A program made the translations under genes and the position numbers. Below are positions 10,312 through 20,093 of a DNA stretch of 54,189 nt, one piece after another. The notes under the pieces are model-generated. The model was not told the DNA's origin. It saw only the letters and a program-made list of their open reading frames with translations, and made no database searches. The first letter of the stretch is position 1. Every line of letters begins with the position of its first letter. This DNA comes from a bacterium. GTDB lineage: Bacteria; Patescibacteriota; Minisyncoccia; CAIUEV01. The DNA is taken from assembly GCA_021779915.1 (NCBI GenBank), contig JAJXZR010000011.1, forward strand, positions 1 through 54,189. Reading direction: 5' to 3'.

Positions 10312-11448
10312 ATGAAAAAAATTTTTTATTGGACAGAAGCCTTTTTTACAATTGTAGGGGCGGTTGTTGGTTTGGGTATCTTTTCTATTCCTTACGCCTC
10401 AAAAAATATCGGAGTTTTACCAGGAGTGATTCTTATCATATGTGTCACTCTTATAATGATGTTTTTAAATATTTTATTTGCGGAAATAATAATCTTTGAT
10501 AAAAAAGACGACTGTATTGTTGGTTATTCAAGAAAGTATTTGGGGGGTTGGGCGGGTAAAATTGAGTTTTTTTCAATCTTATTTGGTTATGGTGGCTCTC
10601 TTGTTGCCTATATTCTCGCTACGGCTGTTTTTACAGAAGGGATTCTTTCTATGGACAAAGCCTATTTTTGGCCGATTGTTTTAATTTTTACAGCAGTTAA
10701 TTCAATGGTTCTTTTAAATGGTTTTAGAGGTTTTGGAAAGATAGAATTGGTTTTTTCCGTCCTGATGTGTGGAATGTTTTTTTTGGTTTCCTATGAAAGC
10801 TTGCCTCATTGGAGTAGTTTAAACGAGAACTGGAGTGGCCTTCTCGTGCCATATGGCGTAGTTATTTTTGCTTTAACAGGACAATCCTCAATTCCAATTG
10901 CAATTAAGATTTTAGGAGCAGAGAAGAAAAAAATAAGGGAAGTAATTGTTTATGCATATATATTTATAGCGATAATAACAATATTGTTTTTTATTTCTGC
11001 CATTAAGACAAGCGGTCTTGAAGTTACTCCAAACCCATTTATTTCAATGAGTAAAAAAATGGGGAGTGGAATTCTGTATCTCGGTTCTTTGCTTGGCTTA
11101 ATCACCGTCATAACCTCCCACTGGGCGATAGCTATTTATCTAAAAAAAATACTAATTTCAGATATTAAATTAAAAACTATCCTAAGTTGGTTTTTAGTAG
11201 TGTTTGCTCCCCTTACATTAATTCTGGCGGGAGTTTCTAATTTTGTGCATATAATAGGACTAGTTGGGGTGGTAGCTGGAACAACCGATGCTTTGATTAT
11301 TGTAGCTGTTTATAGGAAGATTTTTCATAAAAAAAAATCCAAGCCAATTGTTTTGCCTTGGAAATTACCCCGATATCTAACTTGGACAATATTTCTTCTA
11401 CTTGTTTTTGCAGCTATATCGTCAATCTTGAGCTCAGTGAAAGGATGA
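10312..11448 (+). CDS. Amino acid permease, aromatic amino acid transporter-like (APC superfamily)
   Basis: FFTIVGAVVGLGIFSIPYASKNIGVLPG, multiple TM helices, FALTGQSSIPIAIKILG. Confidence 0.75.
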   Translation: MKKIFYWTEAFFTIVGAVVGLGIFSIPYASKNIGVLPGVILIICVTLIMMFLNILFAEIIIFDKKDDCIVGYSRKYLGGWAGKIEFFSILFGYGGSLVAYILATAVFTEGILSMDKAYFWPIVLIFTAVNSMVLLNGFRGFGKIELVFSVLMCGMFFLVSYESLPHWSSLNENWSGLLVPYGVVIFALTGQSSIPIAIKILGAEKKKIREVIVYAYIFIAIITILFFISAIKTSGLEVTPNPFISMSKKMGSGILYLGSLLGLITVITSHWAIAIYLKKILISDIKLKTILSWFLVVFAPLTLILAGVSNFVHIIGLVGVVAGTTDALIIVAVYRKIFHKKKSKPIVLPWKLPRYLTWTIFLLLVFAAISSILSSVKG

Positions 11449-11487
11449 TAGATAGTCAACATAAGAATATTTATTAATATATCTTCA

Positions 11488-12879
11488 ATGAAAAAATCAA
11501 ATGAATTGTTTCGGGATCTTATTGGTAATCTTAAAGAAAAAAAAGTGGTTATTTGGGGATTGGGACTAAATTTTGGAGGATTAGAAGCTACAAAGTTTTT
11601 TGCTCAAATAAAGGGAACGAAGGTATTGGTACTAGATTCAAAAAAACCTCAAGACCTAAAAGAAAGCGTGGATAAGTTAAAAAAATACAAAAACGTCCGA
11701 TTCATTTTAGGAAGAAATCAAGAAAAAAAAGACTTTAAGGGAGCCGATATAATTATAAAAAACCATGCAATTTATTGGCAAAATAACCTAGTAAAAGAAC
11801 TTAAAAAAGAAGGTTATCGCATCGAAACTGATATTACTTTATTTTTCCGCTTCTTCAGGGGAAAAATTGTTGGAGTAACTGGTAGCAAGGGGAAAACCAC
11901 AACGACTACTTTAATTGGTAAATTTTTAAAAGCAGGGGGTAAAGATGTTCTTCTTGGTGGCAATATACGCGTTTCTCTTTTTTCTTTCTTTAAAAGCAAG
12001 TTTTTGGAAAACCAGAATAAAATTGCGGTTTTAGAGCTTTCTTCTTTTCAACTGGAAGATTTGTTATATATCAGGCGTAGTCCGGAAATTTCCGTAATTA
12101 CAAACATATTAAGAGATCATCTGAATCGTTATGGCACGTTAGAAAAATATTTTAATGCCAAGAAGAATATATATGCATTTCAAAAAAAGGGAGATTATTT
12201 AATCTTGAATAAAAATGATAAAAGACTGGAAAAAATCAAGGACAAGAAATTGCCTTCGACAATCATCAGGGTTTCTGGCGAAGAAAAAGCGGGATTTAAA
12301 ATAAAAAACCCTCTATTTAAAAGACCATTTAATAGACAAAGCCTAAATATTTCCATGGTTGTTTCTGGTGACGTTTTTAAAATTTCAAAAAAAACTTTAA
12401 AAAAGACGATAGAATCTTTCAAAGGAGTTCCATATAGGCTGGAAAAAATAGCTGTTGTAGAAGGAATAGAATTCTATAACGACACCACGGCCACAATACC
12501 AGATGCTACGATTGGTAGTCTTCAAAATTTCAATCAAAAAGTTATTTTAATAAGTGGCGGATCAGATAAAAATCTTAAATTTGATGAATTCGGAAAAGAA
12601 GTGGCAAAAAAAGCCAAAAAAGTAATTCTTCTCCCAGGAAACATTACTACCGTCATTAAAAAATCAATAAAAAAATATTCCTCCCATCTTTCTTGCAAAG
12701 AAGTTAAAAATATGAGAGAAGGAGTTCTGGAGGCTTGTAAAAATGCGAAAAAAGGCGATATAATTTTACTTTCCCCAGGATGCACTAGTTTTGGCTTATT
12801 TAAGAACGAGTTTGATAGAGGAGATCAGTTTAATGAGATAGTGAATGAGTTAAAAAGTTATCAAAGAATTTTTAAGTAA
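11488..12879 (+). CDS. murD: UDP-N-acetylmuramoyl-L-alanine--D-glutamate ligase
   Basis: GVTGSKGKTTTTTLIGKFL, LELSSFQLEDL, NDTTATIPDATIGSL, ILLSPGCTSFGLFKNEFDRGDQFNEIV. Confidence 0.92.
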   Translation: MKKSNELFRDLIGNLKEKKVVIWGLGLNFGGLEATKFFAQIKGTKVLVLDSKKPQDLKESVDKLKKYKNVRFILGRNQEKKDFKGADIIIKNHAIYWQNNLVKELKKEGYRIETDITLFFRFFRGKIVGVTGSKGKTTTTTLIGKFLKAGGKDVLLGGNIRVSLFSFFKSKFLENQNKIAVLELSSFQLEDLLYIRRSPEISVITNILRDHLNRYGTLEKYFNAKKNIYAFQKKGDYLILNKNDKRLEKIKDKKLPSTIIRVSGEEKAGFKIKNPLFKRPFNRQSLNISMVVSGDVFKISKKTLKKTIESFKGVPYRLEKIAVVEGIEFYNDTTATIPDATIGSLQNFNQKVILISGGSDKNLKFDEFGKEVAKKAKKVILLPGNITTVIKKSIKKYSSHLSCKEVKNMREGVLEACKNAKKGDIILLSPGCTSFGLFKNEFDRGDQFNEIVNELKSYQRIFK

Positions 12880-12884
12880 AGTGT

Positions 12885-12985
12885 ATTGCCAACTTGAATT
12901 TAGAAAACTTTGTTTTCAAACTAGGGGATTTCCTACAAGAAAATCATAGTTTAAAAACAAAGTTTTCTAAATTCAAGTTGGCAAT
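12885..12985. repeat. Core-plus-variable-arm palindromic element, copy A
   Basis: Perfect 32-bp inverted arms (ATTGCCAACTTGAATTTAGAAAACTTTGTTTT / complement) around core CAAACTAGGGGATTTCCTACAAGAAAATCATAGTTTA. Confidence 0.93.
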
Positions 12986-13076
12986 GGAGCGTTCAATGCA
13001 TATTCTTTATAAACTTTATAACTTTAAAAACTTGCTTGCCCCGTACCGAATGGTTCTGGGGATGAACTAATGTGTG

Positions 13077-13160
13077 GCCGCGGTGGCGGAATTGGTAGAC
13101 GCGCACGACTCAAAATCGTGTTCCGCTTGCGGAATGAGAGTTCGATTCTCTCCCGCGGCA
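13077..13160 (+). tRNA. tRNA-Leu (anticodon CAA)
   Basis: GCCGCGG...CCGCGGC acceptor, long variable arm, anticodon arm CACGA-CTCAAAA-TCGTG. Confidence 0.93.
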
Positions 13161-13212
13161 CATTATAAAATTTTCAATTTCTAATTTTTAATTTTCAAAC
13201 AATATTAGTCTA

Positions 13213-13307
13213 GTGTGTCATCTTCGCGAAGGCGGGGATCCAGGAGAATAATATTAGACTAACAAAGTATTGCTTTTCTGGACTCCTGCCTTCGCAGGAA
13301 TGACACG
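13213..13307. repeat. Inverted pair of GTGTCATC..GGATCC-type repeats
   Basis: GTGTCATCTTCGCGAAGGCGGGGATCCAG ... CTGGACTCCTGCCTTCGCAGGAATGACAC flanking AATATTAGACTAA. Confidence 0.85.
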
Positions 13308-13384
13308 TGTTTTTTGTTTTTAAAATTGATAAATTAGAAATTGTTTTAAAATTGAAAATTAGAAATTGAAAATTGAACTAACCT

Positions 13385-13457
13385 GCCGATGTAGCTCAGT
13401 CGGTAGAGCAACGCATTCGTAACGCGTAGGTCGGGAGTTCGAATCTCCCCCTCGGCT
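13385..13457 (+). tRNA. tRNA-Thr (anticodon CGT)
   Basis: GCCGATGTAGCTCAGTCGGTAGAGCAACGCATTCGTAACGCGTAGGTCGGGAGTTCGAATCTCCCCCTCGGCT; one acceptor and one anticodon-stem mismatch. Confidence 0.9.
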
Positions 13458-13470
13458 CAGGAAAAGGTTG

Positions 13471-13565
13471 TTCTTACGAAACTCAGGTAGTATTCTTTTC
13501 AAACTAGAGGATTTCCTACAAGAAAATCATAGTTTAAAAAGAATACTACCTGAGTTTCGCAAGAA
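13471..13565. repeat. Core-plus-variable-arm palindromic element, copy B
   Basis: 29-nt inverted arms with one mismatch (TTCTTACGAAACTCAGGTAGTATTCTTTT) around CAAACTAGAGGATTTCCTACAAGAAAATCATAGTTTA, 1 nt different from the copy A core. Confidence 0.93.
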
Positions 13566-13754
13566 GTATATAAAAAATAAAATAAACTGGGGAAAAAATA
13601 AAATATCAAATAAATCGCTATTTTAAGCCATATTTTAGCTTTTAAAAAAAATATTTTGTTGAAAAAATGTGGGAAAAGTTTTAAAAAACTTTACAAAAAA
13701 TCTTTTATCTATCAGTATTATCACAATTAAATTTAATAAAAATATTTTTCAAAG

Positions 13755-14471
13755 ATGATTTTAATTTTTGGATTATCCGCTAGCCTCGCAACTTTTCTTG
13801 GAGGATTATTCGCTCTCAAATTCAAAGATAAACTTCATATCATATTGGGATTCAGTGCCGGAGCGGTTATAGGTGTGGTTTTTTTCGATCTTTTGCCTGA
13901 GGCAATGGAATTATCTTTCACTAGATATGGAACTTTTTTTACATCTTCGATCATATCCTTGGGGTTTTTATTATATTTAATCCTTGATCGCGTAATTTAT
14001 TTCAGATACTGCAAAGAAGATAATTGTCATAACCCTGTACATAAGGGGCAAATAGGAGCTGGAACTCTTTCGATCCATAGTTTTCTTGATGGGGTGGCTA
14101 TCGGGTTATCTTTTCAAGCCTCTACAGTATTAGGATTAACCGTTACTTTAGCTGTTCTAGCCCACGATTTCTCTGATGGAATCAATGCTGTCGGGCTAGT
14201 TTTGGGCAATGGAGGAACAAAAAAAGAAGCGTTTAGGTGGTTAATTACAGATGCCACAACACCTTTTCTGGGAGTTTTATCCACCTTATTTTTTACCATT
14301 CACAAAGAAAGCCTCGGATTGGTATTGGCTCTTTTTTGTGGCTTTTTTCTTTATATTGGCGCAAGCGACCTTCTCCCCGAAAGCCACCATGAACATCCTA
14401 AAAAAATAACTACAATAATGACGTTGCTTGGAGCGGCAGTAATTTATTTTGTAATTAAAGTAGCAAGCTAA
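13755..14471 (+). CDS. ZIP family metal transporter
   Basis: SIHSFLDGVAIGLSFQ, LAHDFSDGINAVGLVL, DLLPESHHEHP. Confidence 0.85.
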   Translation: MILIFGLSASLATFLGGLFALKFKDKLHIILGFSAGAVIGVVFFDLLPEAMELSFTRYGTFFTSSIISLGFLLYLILDRVIYFRYCKEDNCHNPVHKGQIGAGTLSIHSFLDGVAIGLSFQASTVLGLTVTLAVLAHDFSDGINAVGLVLGNGGTKKEAFRWLITDATTPFLGVLSTLFFTIHKESLGLVLALFCGFFLYIGASDLLPESHHEHPKKITTIMTLLGAAVIYFVIKVAS

Positions 14472-14478
14472 AAGCTAC

Positions 14479-15204
14479 CTAGAATCTTATGGCTTGTCTT
14501 GCCAAAACTATTCCCCAAACTATTTTTACCCCATTTCTTTTTAAAACTTTAGCACATTCGTTAAGAGTTGCACTAGTTGTCGAGATATCGTCTATAATTA
14601 TAATCTTTTCTGGGAGTTTTGTTGTATAAGACTTATTCAACTTAAAACATCCTTTAATATTTTCTTTTCTTTTTTGTATCATTTTTATTGTCATTTGGGC
14701 TTTATTATTTTTTTTCCTAGTCAATAAATCGGGAATAAAATTAATTGTAATTTTTTGTTTTAGAAGCTCACTTTGTAGCTTTCTACCCAATAAAATAGAT
14801 TGGTTAAATCCTCGAAAAAGCTCTTTTTCTTGATGCAAAGGGACAGACGTAAATGAGAAATTGCTATAAATCTGGTTATTTATTTTTTTAGCTAAAATTT
14901 TAGCCAGCGGGAGAGAAAGGTCTTTTAAAAGAGCATATTTTAGTAAATAAACAGACTGGATTAATACTGGATGTTTGAAGTAAGATGAAACAATGAGCCC
15001 ATCAAGAAAAAATGATTTATTTTTTTGTTTACAAATGCCACAGATTTTTCCTAAAAAAGTTTCATTTTTTTCGCAAATAGGACAAAAGTCGCGTATCCGG
15101 ATAGGAATTTTATTTAAGCAATCCTCACACAAATAATCACCAAATTTTTCACAAACAATGCAATAGCTTGGGAAAACAAAGTGCCATAATTTTTTAAATT
15201 CCAT
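14479..15204 (-). CDS. ComF family protein (phosphoribosyltransferase)
   Basis: CxxC zinc motifs (CIVCEKFGDYLCEDC, CPICEKN), FRGFNQSILLGRKL, IIIIDDISTTSATLNECAKVLK. Start set at MEFKKLW. Confidence 0.85.
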   Translation of the reverse strand: MEFKKLWHFVFPSYCIVCEKFGDYLCEDCLNKIPIRIRDFCPICEKNETFLGKICGICKQKNKSFFLDGLIVSSYFKHPVLIQSVYLLKYALLKDLSLPLAKILAKKINNQIYSNFSFTSVPLHQEKELFRGFNQSILLGRKLQSELLKQKITINFIPDLLTRKKNNKAQMTIKMIQKRKENIKGCFKLNKSYTTKLPEKIIIIDDISTTSATLNECAKVLKRNGVKIVWGIVLARQAIRF

Positions 15205-15519
15205 TTGTAAATATTTTTTAAGAATATGTGTGAAGTGTAAAGAAAGGTAGATAAAATATTTATAAAAAAAAGATAAAACGAAAATCAACATAAGTTCATC
15301 AAGTTCATCAAGAATTTTATTTGACAAACTTGATGAAACTAATGTTCTATTTGCCAAAAAAATTAATCCATGTTATCTATAAAGGTAATCTAAATTATCT
15401 TCAGCAGTTATTTTTTTCTTTGCGCTCGAAATATATAGATAAACAAACTGATTATTTTTGTTTCTTTGAATATTTCGCGAACTAGTTGCCAGTTTTAATA
15501 TAAAAAATAATAAAGCATT

Positions 15520-15604
15520 GCCGGAGTGGTGAAATTGGCAGACACGCAACGTTCAGGGCGTTGTCCCGCTTAGCGGGGTAGGAGTTCAACTCTCCTCTCC
15601 GGCA
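15520..15604 (+). tRNA. tRNA-Leu (anticodon CAG)
   Basis: GCCGGAG...CTCCGGC acceptor, long variable arm, anticodon arm CAACG-TTCAGGG-CGTTG. Confidence 0.93.
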
Positions 15605-15807
15605 CAGACAACATTAGACGGATTTACCTATGGCGGACATCAAGTCTAAAGCTTAATAGTAATGTTCTATTGTGAATTTTTTTCAGGATCTCCAGATTAA
15701 TACTGTAACAGGGATCCTGGAATAAGTTCAGAAGGATATAAATAAAATATCTTTATTGAATTCATAAACTAATTAATAATAAGTTGATTTAAAACTTAAC
15801 AAACAAA

Positions 15808-17628
15808 ATGACCGAAACTACAAAAGCCGGTGCTTCAAGGAGAGGGAGACACGTTTCTCGCGCTAAAGAACCGGAATTAAAAATCATACCCGTGTCTGAC
15901 GGGAACAGCAACCAAACAAATAACGTTGCTCAAAATGTAAAATCTGAAACAAAAGAACCTGAAAAAAAACTTAGAATTATTCCTCTGGGAGGGCTGGAAG
16001 AAGTGGGAAGAAATATGACTGTTATTGAGTATGGCAAGGATATTATTATTGTTGACATGGGCCTGCAATTTCCTGAAGAAGATATGCATGGGATCGATTA
16101 TATTATCCCAAACTCAAGATATTTACGGGATAAAACGGAAAATATCAGAGGAATAATCATTACTCACGGGCATATGGATCACATTGGAGCCATTCCTCAT
16201 CATGCTAAAGTATTGGGAAATCCCCCTATTTATACCGGCATGATGACCAAACCTATCATTCTTAAAAGACAAGAGGATTTTAAAGAAAGTCCGAAACTTA
16301 AAATTACTGGGGTGACAGATCAAGACTATCTACAACTGGGGGTTTTTGGCGTAGAATTTTTCCATGTTTGCCACAGTATTCCTGACTCATTGGGAATTGC
16401 TATTCATACGCCATGCGGGCTTATTATGCACACAGGAGACTTTAAATTTGATCAGAATCCAATTGGAGATGATCCGACAGATATTGGAAGAATCGCCCGT
16501 CTTTCAGAAAACGGCGTAATGGTTCTTATGTCAGATTCAACCGATGCAGGACACCCAGGGTATTCTATATCAGAATCAGAAGTTAAAGACAATTTTGAAG
16601 AAATTATTCGTAAATCAAATGGAAAGGTGATTGTGGGAACTTTTTCCAGTCTTTTAACTCGTATTCGTCACATGGTGGAAATCGCGGAAAAACTCGGTAG
16701 AAAAGTAGCAGTGGATGGATTTAGTATGAAAGCCAATGTCGAAATAGCCAGAAGAATGGGGTATATTAAGGCGAAAAAAGGTACTTTTATCGACATTAAA
16801 GAAATTAACCACTACCCCAAAAACAAAATAATTATAATGTGTACTGGAGCTCAGGGTGAAGACAAGGCCGTTCTTATGAGGATTGCCAACGAAGAGCACA
16901 GATATGTTCACTTGGAGAAAGGAGACACGATTGTTTTTTCTTCCTCGGTTATTCCCGGAAACGAAAGAACCGTGCAAGCTTTGAAAGACGGTTTAACAAA
17001 AAAGGGAGTAAGAGTTGTCCATTACCAGATGATGGACGTTCATTCAGGGGGTCATGCTAAGAGAGAAGAGCTTAAACTGATGTTAAATATTGTTAAGCCA
17101 AAATACTTGATTCCAATTCACGGAAACCATTATATGTTGAGGCAAAACGCAGAAACTGCCAAAGTGCTGGGAATGGACGATGATCACACCTTGATCGCAG
17201 AGAATGGTCAGGTAATAGAATTTGATAAAAAGGGAAATGGACGATTAACTAACGAGAAAGTCCCCGCTAATTATGTGATGGTGGATGGACTAGGGGTGGG
17301 GGATATTGGTAACGTAGTCCTTCGAGAAAGACAGCAATTGGCTCAGGATGGTATGTTTACGGTTATTGCAGTAATTGATTCAAACACGGGCAAACAAATT
17401 GGAAACGCTGACTTAATCTCTCGAGGATTTATTTATATGCGCAACAATCAAGAGCTACTCAAAGAATCGAGAATGGAAATCAAGAAAATTATTGAACAAA
17501 AAACTCGTGGAGGCTATCCGATAAATTGGGAATATGTCAGAAACTCTATTCGAGATGATGTCGGGCAGTTTCTCTTTAACAAAACTCAGAGAAGACCAAT
17601 GATCTTGCCTGTAATTATCGAGGTTTAA
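15808..17628 (+). CDS. rnj: Ribonuclease J
   Basis: LRIIPLGGLEEVGRNMTVIEYG, ITHGHMDHIGAIPH, HTGDFKFD, LMSDSTDAGHPG, HVSGHA-like MDVHSGGHAKREEL. Confidence 0.92.
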   Translation: MTETTKAGASRRGRHVSRAKEPELKIIPVSDGNSNQTNNVAQNVKSETKEPEKKLRIIPLGGLEEVGRNMTVIEYGKDIIIVDMGLQFPEEDMHGIDYIIPNSRYLRDKTENIRGIIITHGHMDHIGAIPHHAKVLGNPPIYTGMMTKPIILKRQEDFKESPKLKITGVTDQDYLQLGVFGVEFFHVCHSIPDSLGIAIHTPCGLIMHTGDFKFDQNPIGDDPTDIGRIARLSENGVMVLMSDSTDAGHPGYSISESEVKDNFEEIIRKSNGKVIVGTFSSLLTRIRHMVEIAEKLGRKVAVDGFSMKANVEIARRMGYIKAKKGTFIDIKEINHYPKNKIIIMCTGAQGEDKAVLMRIANEEHRYVHLEKGDTIVFSSSVIPGNERTVQALKDGLTKKGVRVVHYQMMDVHSGGHAKREELKLMLNIVKPKYLIPIHGNHYMLRQNAETAKVLGMDDDHTLIAENGQVIEFDKKGNGRLTNEKVPANYVMVDGLGVGDIGNVVLRERQQLAQDGMFTVIAVIDSNTGKQIGNADLISRGFIYMRNNQELLKESRMEIKKIIEQKTRGGYPINWEYVRNSIRDDVGQFLFNKTQRRPMILPVIIEV

Positions 17629-17655
17629 AAAGATAGGAAGGATTTTTTATCGACA

Positions 17656-17690
17656 CAAAAAAACGAGGTACCAATGCCTCGTTTTTTTAT
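17656..17690 (+). terminator. Rho-independent terminator (possibly bidirectional)
   Basis: AAAACGAGG-TACCAAT-GCCTCGTTTTTTTA hairpin between convergent genes. Confidence 0.8.
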
Positions 17691-18275
17691 TTAATTATTG
17701 CCAAATACCTTTGCTTGCTCCAGTGGCCAAGCTCTTATCCATGCTTTTCCAACTATCAAATTGGCAGGTAGTGTTCCCCAAGATCTTGAGTCGGAACTAA
17801 AAAGTCGATTATCTCCCATTACAAAATATTCACTGGGATTCAATTGAACCGTCACATCTCCTTTAGTTACTTCTTCTGAAGGCAGATAGCGTTCGTCAAG
17901 AAGGAGTCCGTTTGGATTAGCATTGTTATAAATAGTGACTTGTTTGTTTTTAATTACCACTTTTTCACCCGGCAAGCCGACGATCCTTTTAATGAAATAT
18001 TGACTTGGATCTTTTGGGTATTTAAAAACAATCACTTCTCCTCTTCCGGGACTCCTAAACCGATAACTAAGCTCGTCCACAATTAAATAGTTACCATCGT
18101 GAAAATTAGGTTCCATACTAGCTCCTTTAACAAGAAAAGGCTGAATGACGTAAGATCTTATCAGCCAAACAATTATCAAAGAAGTTAGAACAACTTGTAA
18201 TATTTCTAAAAAATTAGAAAGTGTTCCTCCTGTCTTGGAACCATCGCTATTGTTCTTTTGCAATTCTTCTGGCAT
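17691..18275 (-). CDS. lepB: Signal peptidase I
   Basis: FLVKGASMEPNFHDGNYLIVDELSYRF, GEVIVFKYPKDPSQYFIKRIVGLPGE, YFVMGDNRLFSSDSRSWG. Start set at MPEELQ. Confidence 0.92.
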   Translation of the reverse strand: MPEELQKNNSDGSKTGGTLSNFLEILQVVLTSLIIVWLIRSYVIQPFLVKGASMEPNFHDGNYLIVDELSYRFRSPGRGEVIVFKYPKDPSQYFIKRIVGLPGEKVVIKNKQVTIYNNANPNGLLLDERYLPSEEVTKGDVTVQLNPSEYFVMGDNRLFSSDSRSWGTLPANLIVGKAWIRAWPLEQAKVFGNN

Positions 18276-18429
18276 AAAATGGATATTAAGAGAATCAAAG
18301 CTCGTTTTAAAACAATACACTCTTCAAACCTAATTACTTAAAAAAATTCTTCATTTCAGAGTTTCCTCAAAGTTTTCTTATTGTATAATAAAACGAGGCA
18401 GTTGCCAAATTATTTTTGATTTAAAGAGC

Positions 18430-20025
18430 ATGCTTGATTTAATAAATATAGATAGCGTTATTATAGCTGCGAAAACGAGAGGAAAGGGAGTGGATGCCAA
18501 ACTTTTGCAAAGAGCCTATCAATTTTCTAAAGACGCTCACGAAACCCAAAAAAGAAAATCAGGCGAAGAGTATATTCAGCACCCTCTCCATACTGCTTAC
18601 ATTCTGGCCAACATGGGGATGAATAGCGAAACTATCGCTGCGGGGCTTCTACATGATGTTCCGGAAGATACAAAAATCACACTAGAAGATGTTAAAAACG
18701 AATTTGGTGAAGAAATCGCTTTTCTGGTAAGCGGGGTGACTAAAATCGGAAAAGTGAGATTAAGCAAAGAAAGGGCTCTTTCAACTTGGGAAAGCGATAA
18801 AGGAAAAGACGATGGAATTAAAAAAACAAAAGAAGATGAAGAAAAAGATAGGAAAAAAAATGACAAAGATCTTGTTTATATTGAAAATTTAAGGAGGATG
18901 ATGTTGGCAATGGCTGCCGATATTCGAATTATTTTAATTAAGCTGGCAGACAGGTTGCATAACATGCAAACACTCGATGTTTTGCCACCAGATAAACAAT
19001 ATCGTATAGCCAAAGAAACGTTGGAAATTTATGCTCCAATTGCCAATCGACTGGGAATCGGAGGAGTCAGGGGGCTTCTTGAAGATCTAGCCTTTTCTTA
19101 TGTTTTTCCCAAAAAATATCGAGAAATTGAAAAAATGACACGTGGTCAATATCGAGAAAAAGAGCAGGCTGTGGCTAAAGCTATTGAAGAAATTAGGGAC
19201 ATACTTGGGAAAGAAGGAGTTAAAATAGTAGACGTACACGGAAGAGCCAAGCATCTTTACAGTCTCTATCAAAAACTAGTCCGGCACCATATGAACATTG
19301 CCCGTATTTACGACTTAGTTGCTCTTCGCATTATCGTTTCAGAAGTGGCTACTTGCTATAAGACTTTGGGGATCATCCATAAATATTACAGACCCTTAAT
19401 TGGTAGAATAAAAGACTACATATCTCTTCCCAAGCCTAATGGATATCGTAGCTTGCATACTACTGTTTTTGGTCCTCAAAAAGAAATCATTGAAATTCAA
19501 ATTAGAACCCCCCAAATGCACTATGAAGCGGAATTTGGAATTGCGGCTCACTGGCTTTATTCTGAACGAAAGGGCTTTTATAGCTACTTTTTACCAAAAA
19601 ACAATCCGGCAAAGAACATTAATATGAAGGAATTGGAATGGGTTAGCGACCTTCGTTCCTGGCAAGAAGAAGTGGGTGGAGATCCAAAAGAATTTTTTCA
19701 AAGTCTAAAAATTGATTTTTTTCAAGACAGAATTTTTGCTTTTACTCCCAAAGGCGATGTTATTAATTTACCGGAAGGGGCGACTCCTGTCGACTTTGCT
19801 TATTTGGTCCATACCGAAATTGGAAGTTCCTGTATTGGAGCCAAAGTCAATGGACAAAAAGTTCCTCTAGATCATAAAATAAAAAACGGGGAAGTGGTAG
19901 AAATAATTACTAACCGATCTAAGAAAAATCCTGATGAAAATTGGTTGGAATTTGTCAAAACCAGCCAAGCTAGAGGAAAAATAAGACAATGGATTCGAAA
20001 ATCAAGCAGAATAAAAAATAGTTAG
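18430..20025 (+). CDS. RelA/SpoT family (p)ppGpp synthetase/hydrolase
   Basis: HPLHTAYILANMGMNSETIAAGLLHDVPEDT (HD), KLADRLHNMQTL, PKPNGYRSLHTTV, EIQIRTPQMHYEAEFGIAAHWLY, TGS domain. Confidence 0.92.
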   Translation: MLDLINIDSVIIAAKTRGKGVDAKLLQRAYQFSKDAHETQKRKSGEEYIQHPLHTAYILANMGMNSETIAAGLLHDVPEDTKITLEDVKNEFGEEIAFLVSGVTKIGKVRLSKERALSTWESDKGKDDGIKKTKEDEEKDRKKNDKDLVYIENLRRMMLAMAADIRIILIKLADRLHNMQTLDVLPPDKQYRIAKETLEIYAPIANRLGIGGVRGLLEDLAFSYVFPKKYREIEKMTRGQYREKEQAVAKAIEEIRDILGKEGVKIVDVHGRAKHLYSLYQKLVRHHMNIARIYDLVALRIIVSEVATCYKTLGIIHKYYRPLIGRIKDYISLPKPNGYRSLHTTVFGPQKEIIEIQIRTPQMHYEAEFGIAAHWLYSERKGFYSYFLPKNNPAKNINMKELEWVSDLRSWQEEVGGDPKEFFQSLKIDFFQDRIFAFTPKGDVINLPEGATPVDFAYLVHTEIGSSCIGAKVNGQKVPLDHKIKNGEVVEIITNRSKKNPDENWLEFVKTSQARGKIRQWIRKSSRIKNS

Positions 20026-20093
20026 GTTCTTAGACTTCTCTTTTTATCATTTTTGTTGTATTATTTACAGGTATTTTTAATATTCTTGCCAAG

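Noticed and set aside
13655-13735. Possible origin-like DnaA boxes (TGTGGGAAA, TTATCACA) and similar sequence near 9120
   Set aside because: Matches are weak, AT-rich background explains them, and no dnaA/dnaN genes are nearby.
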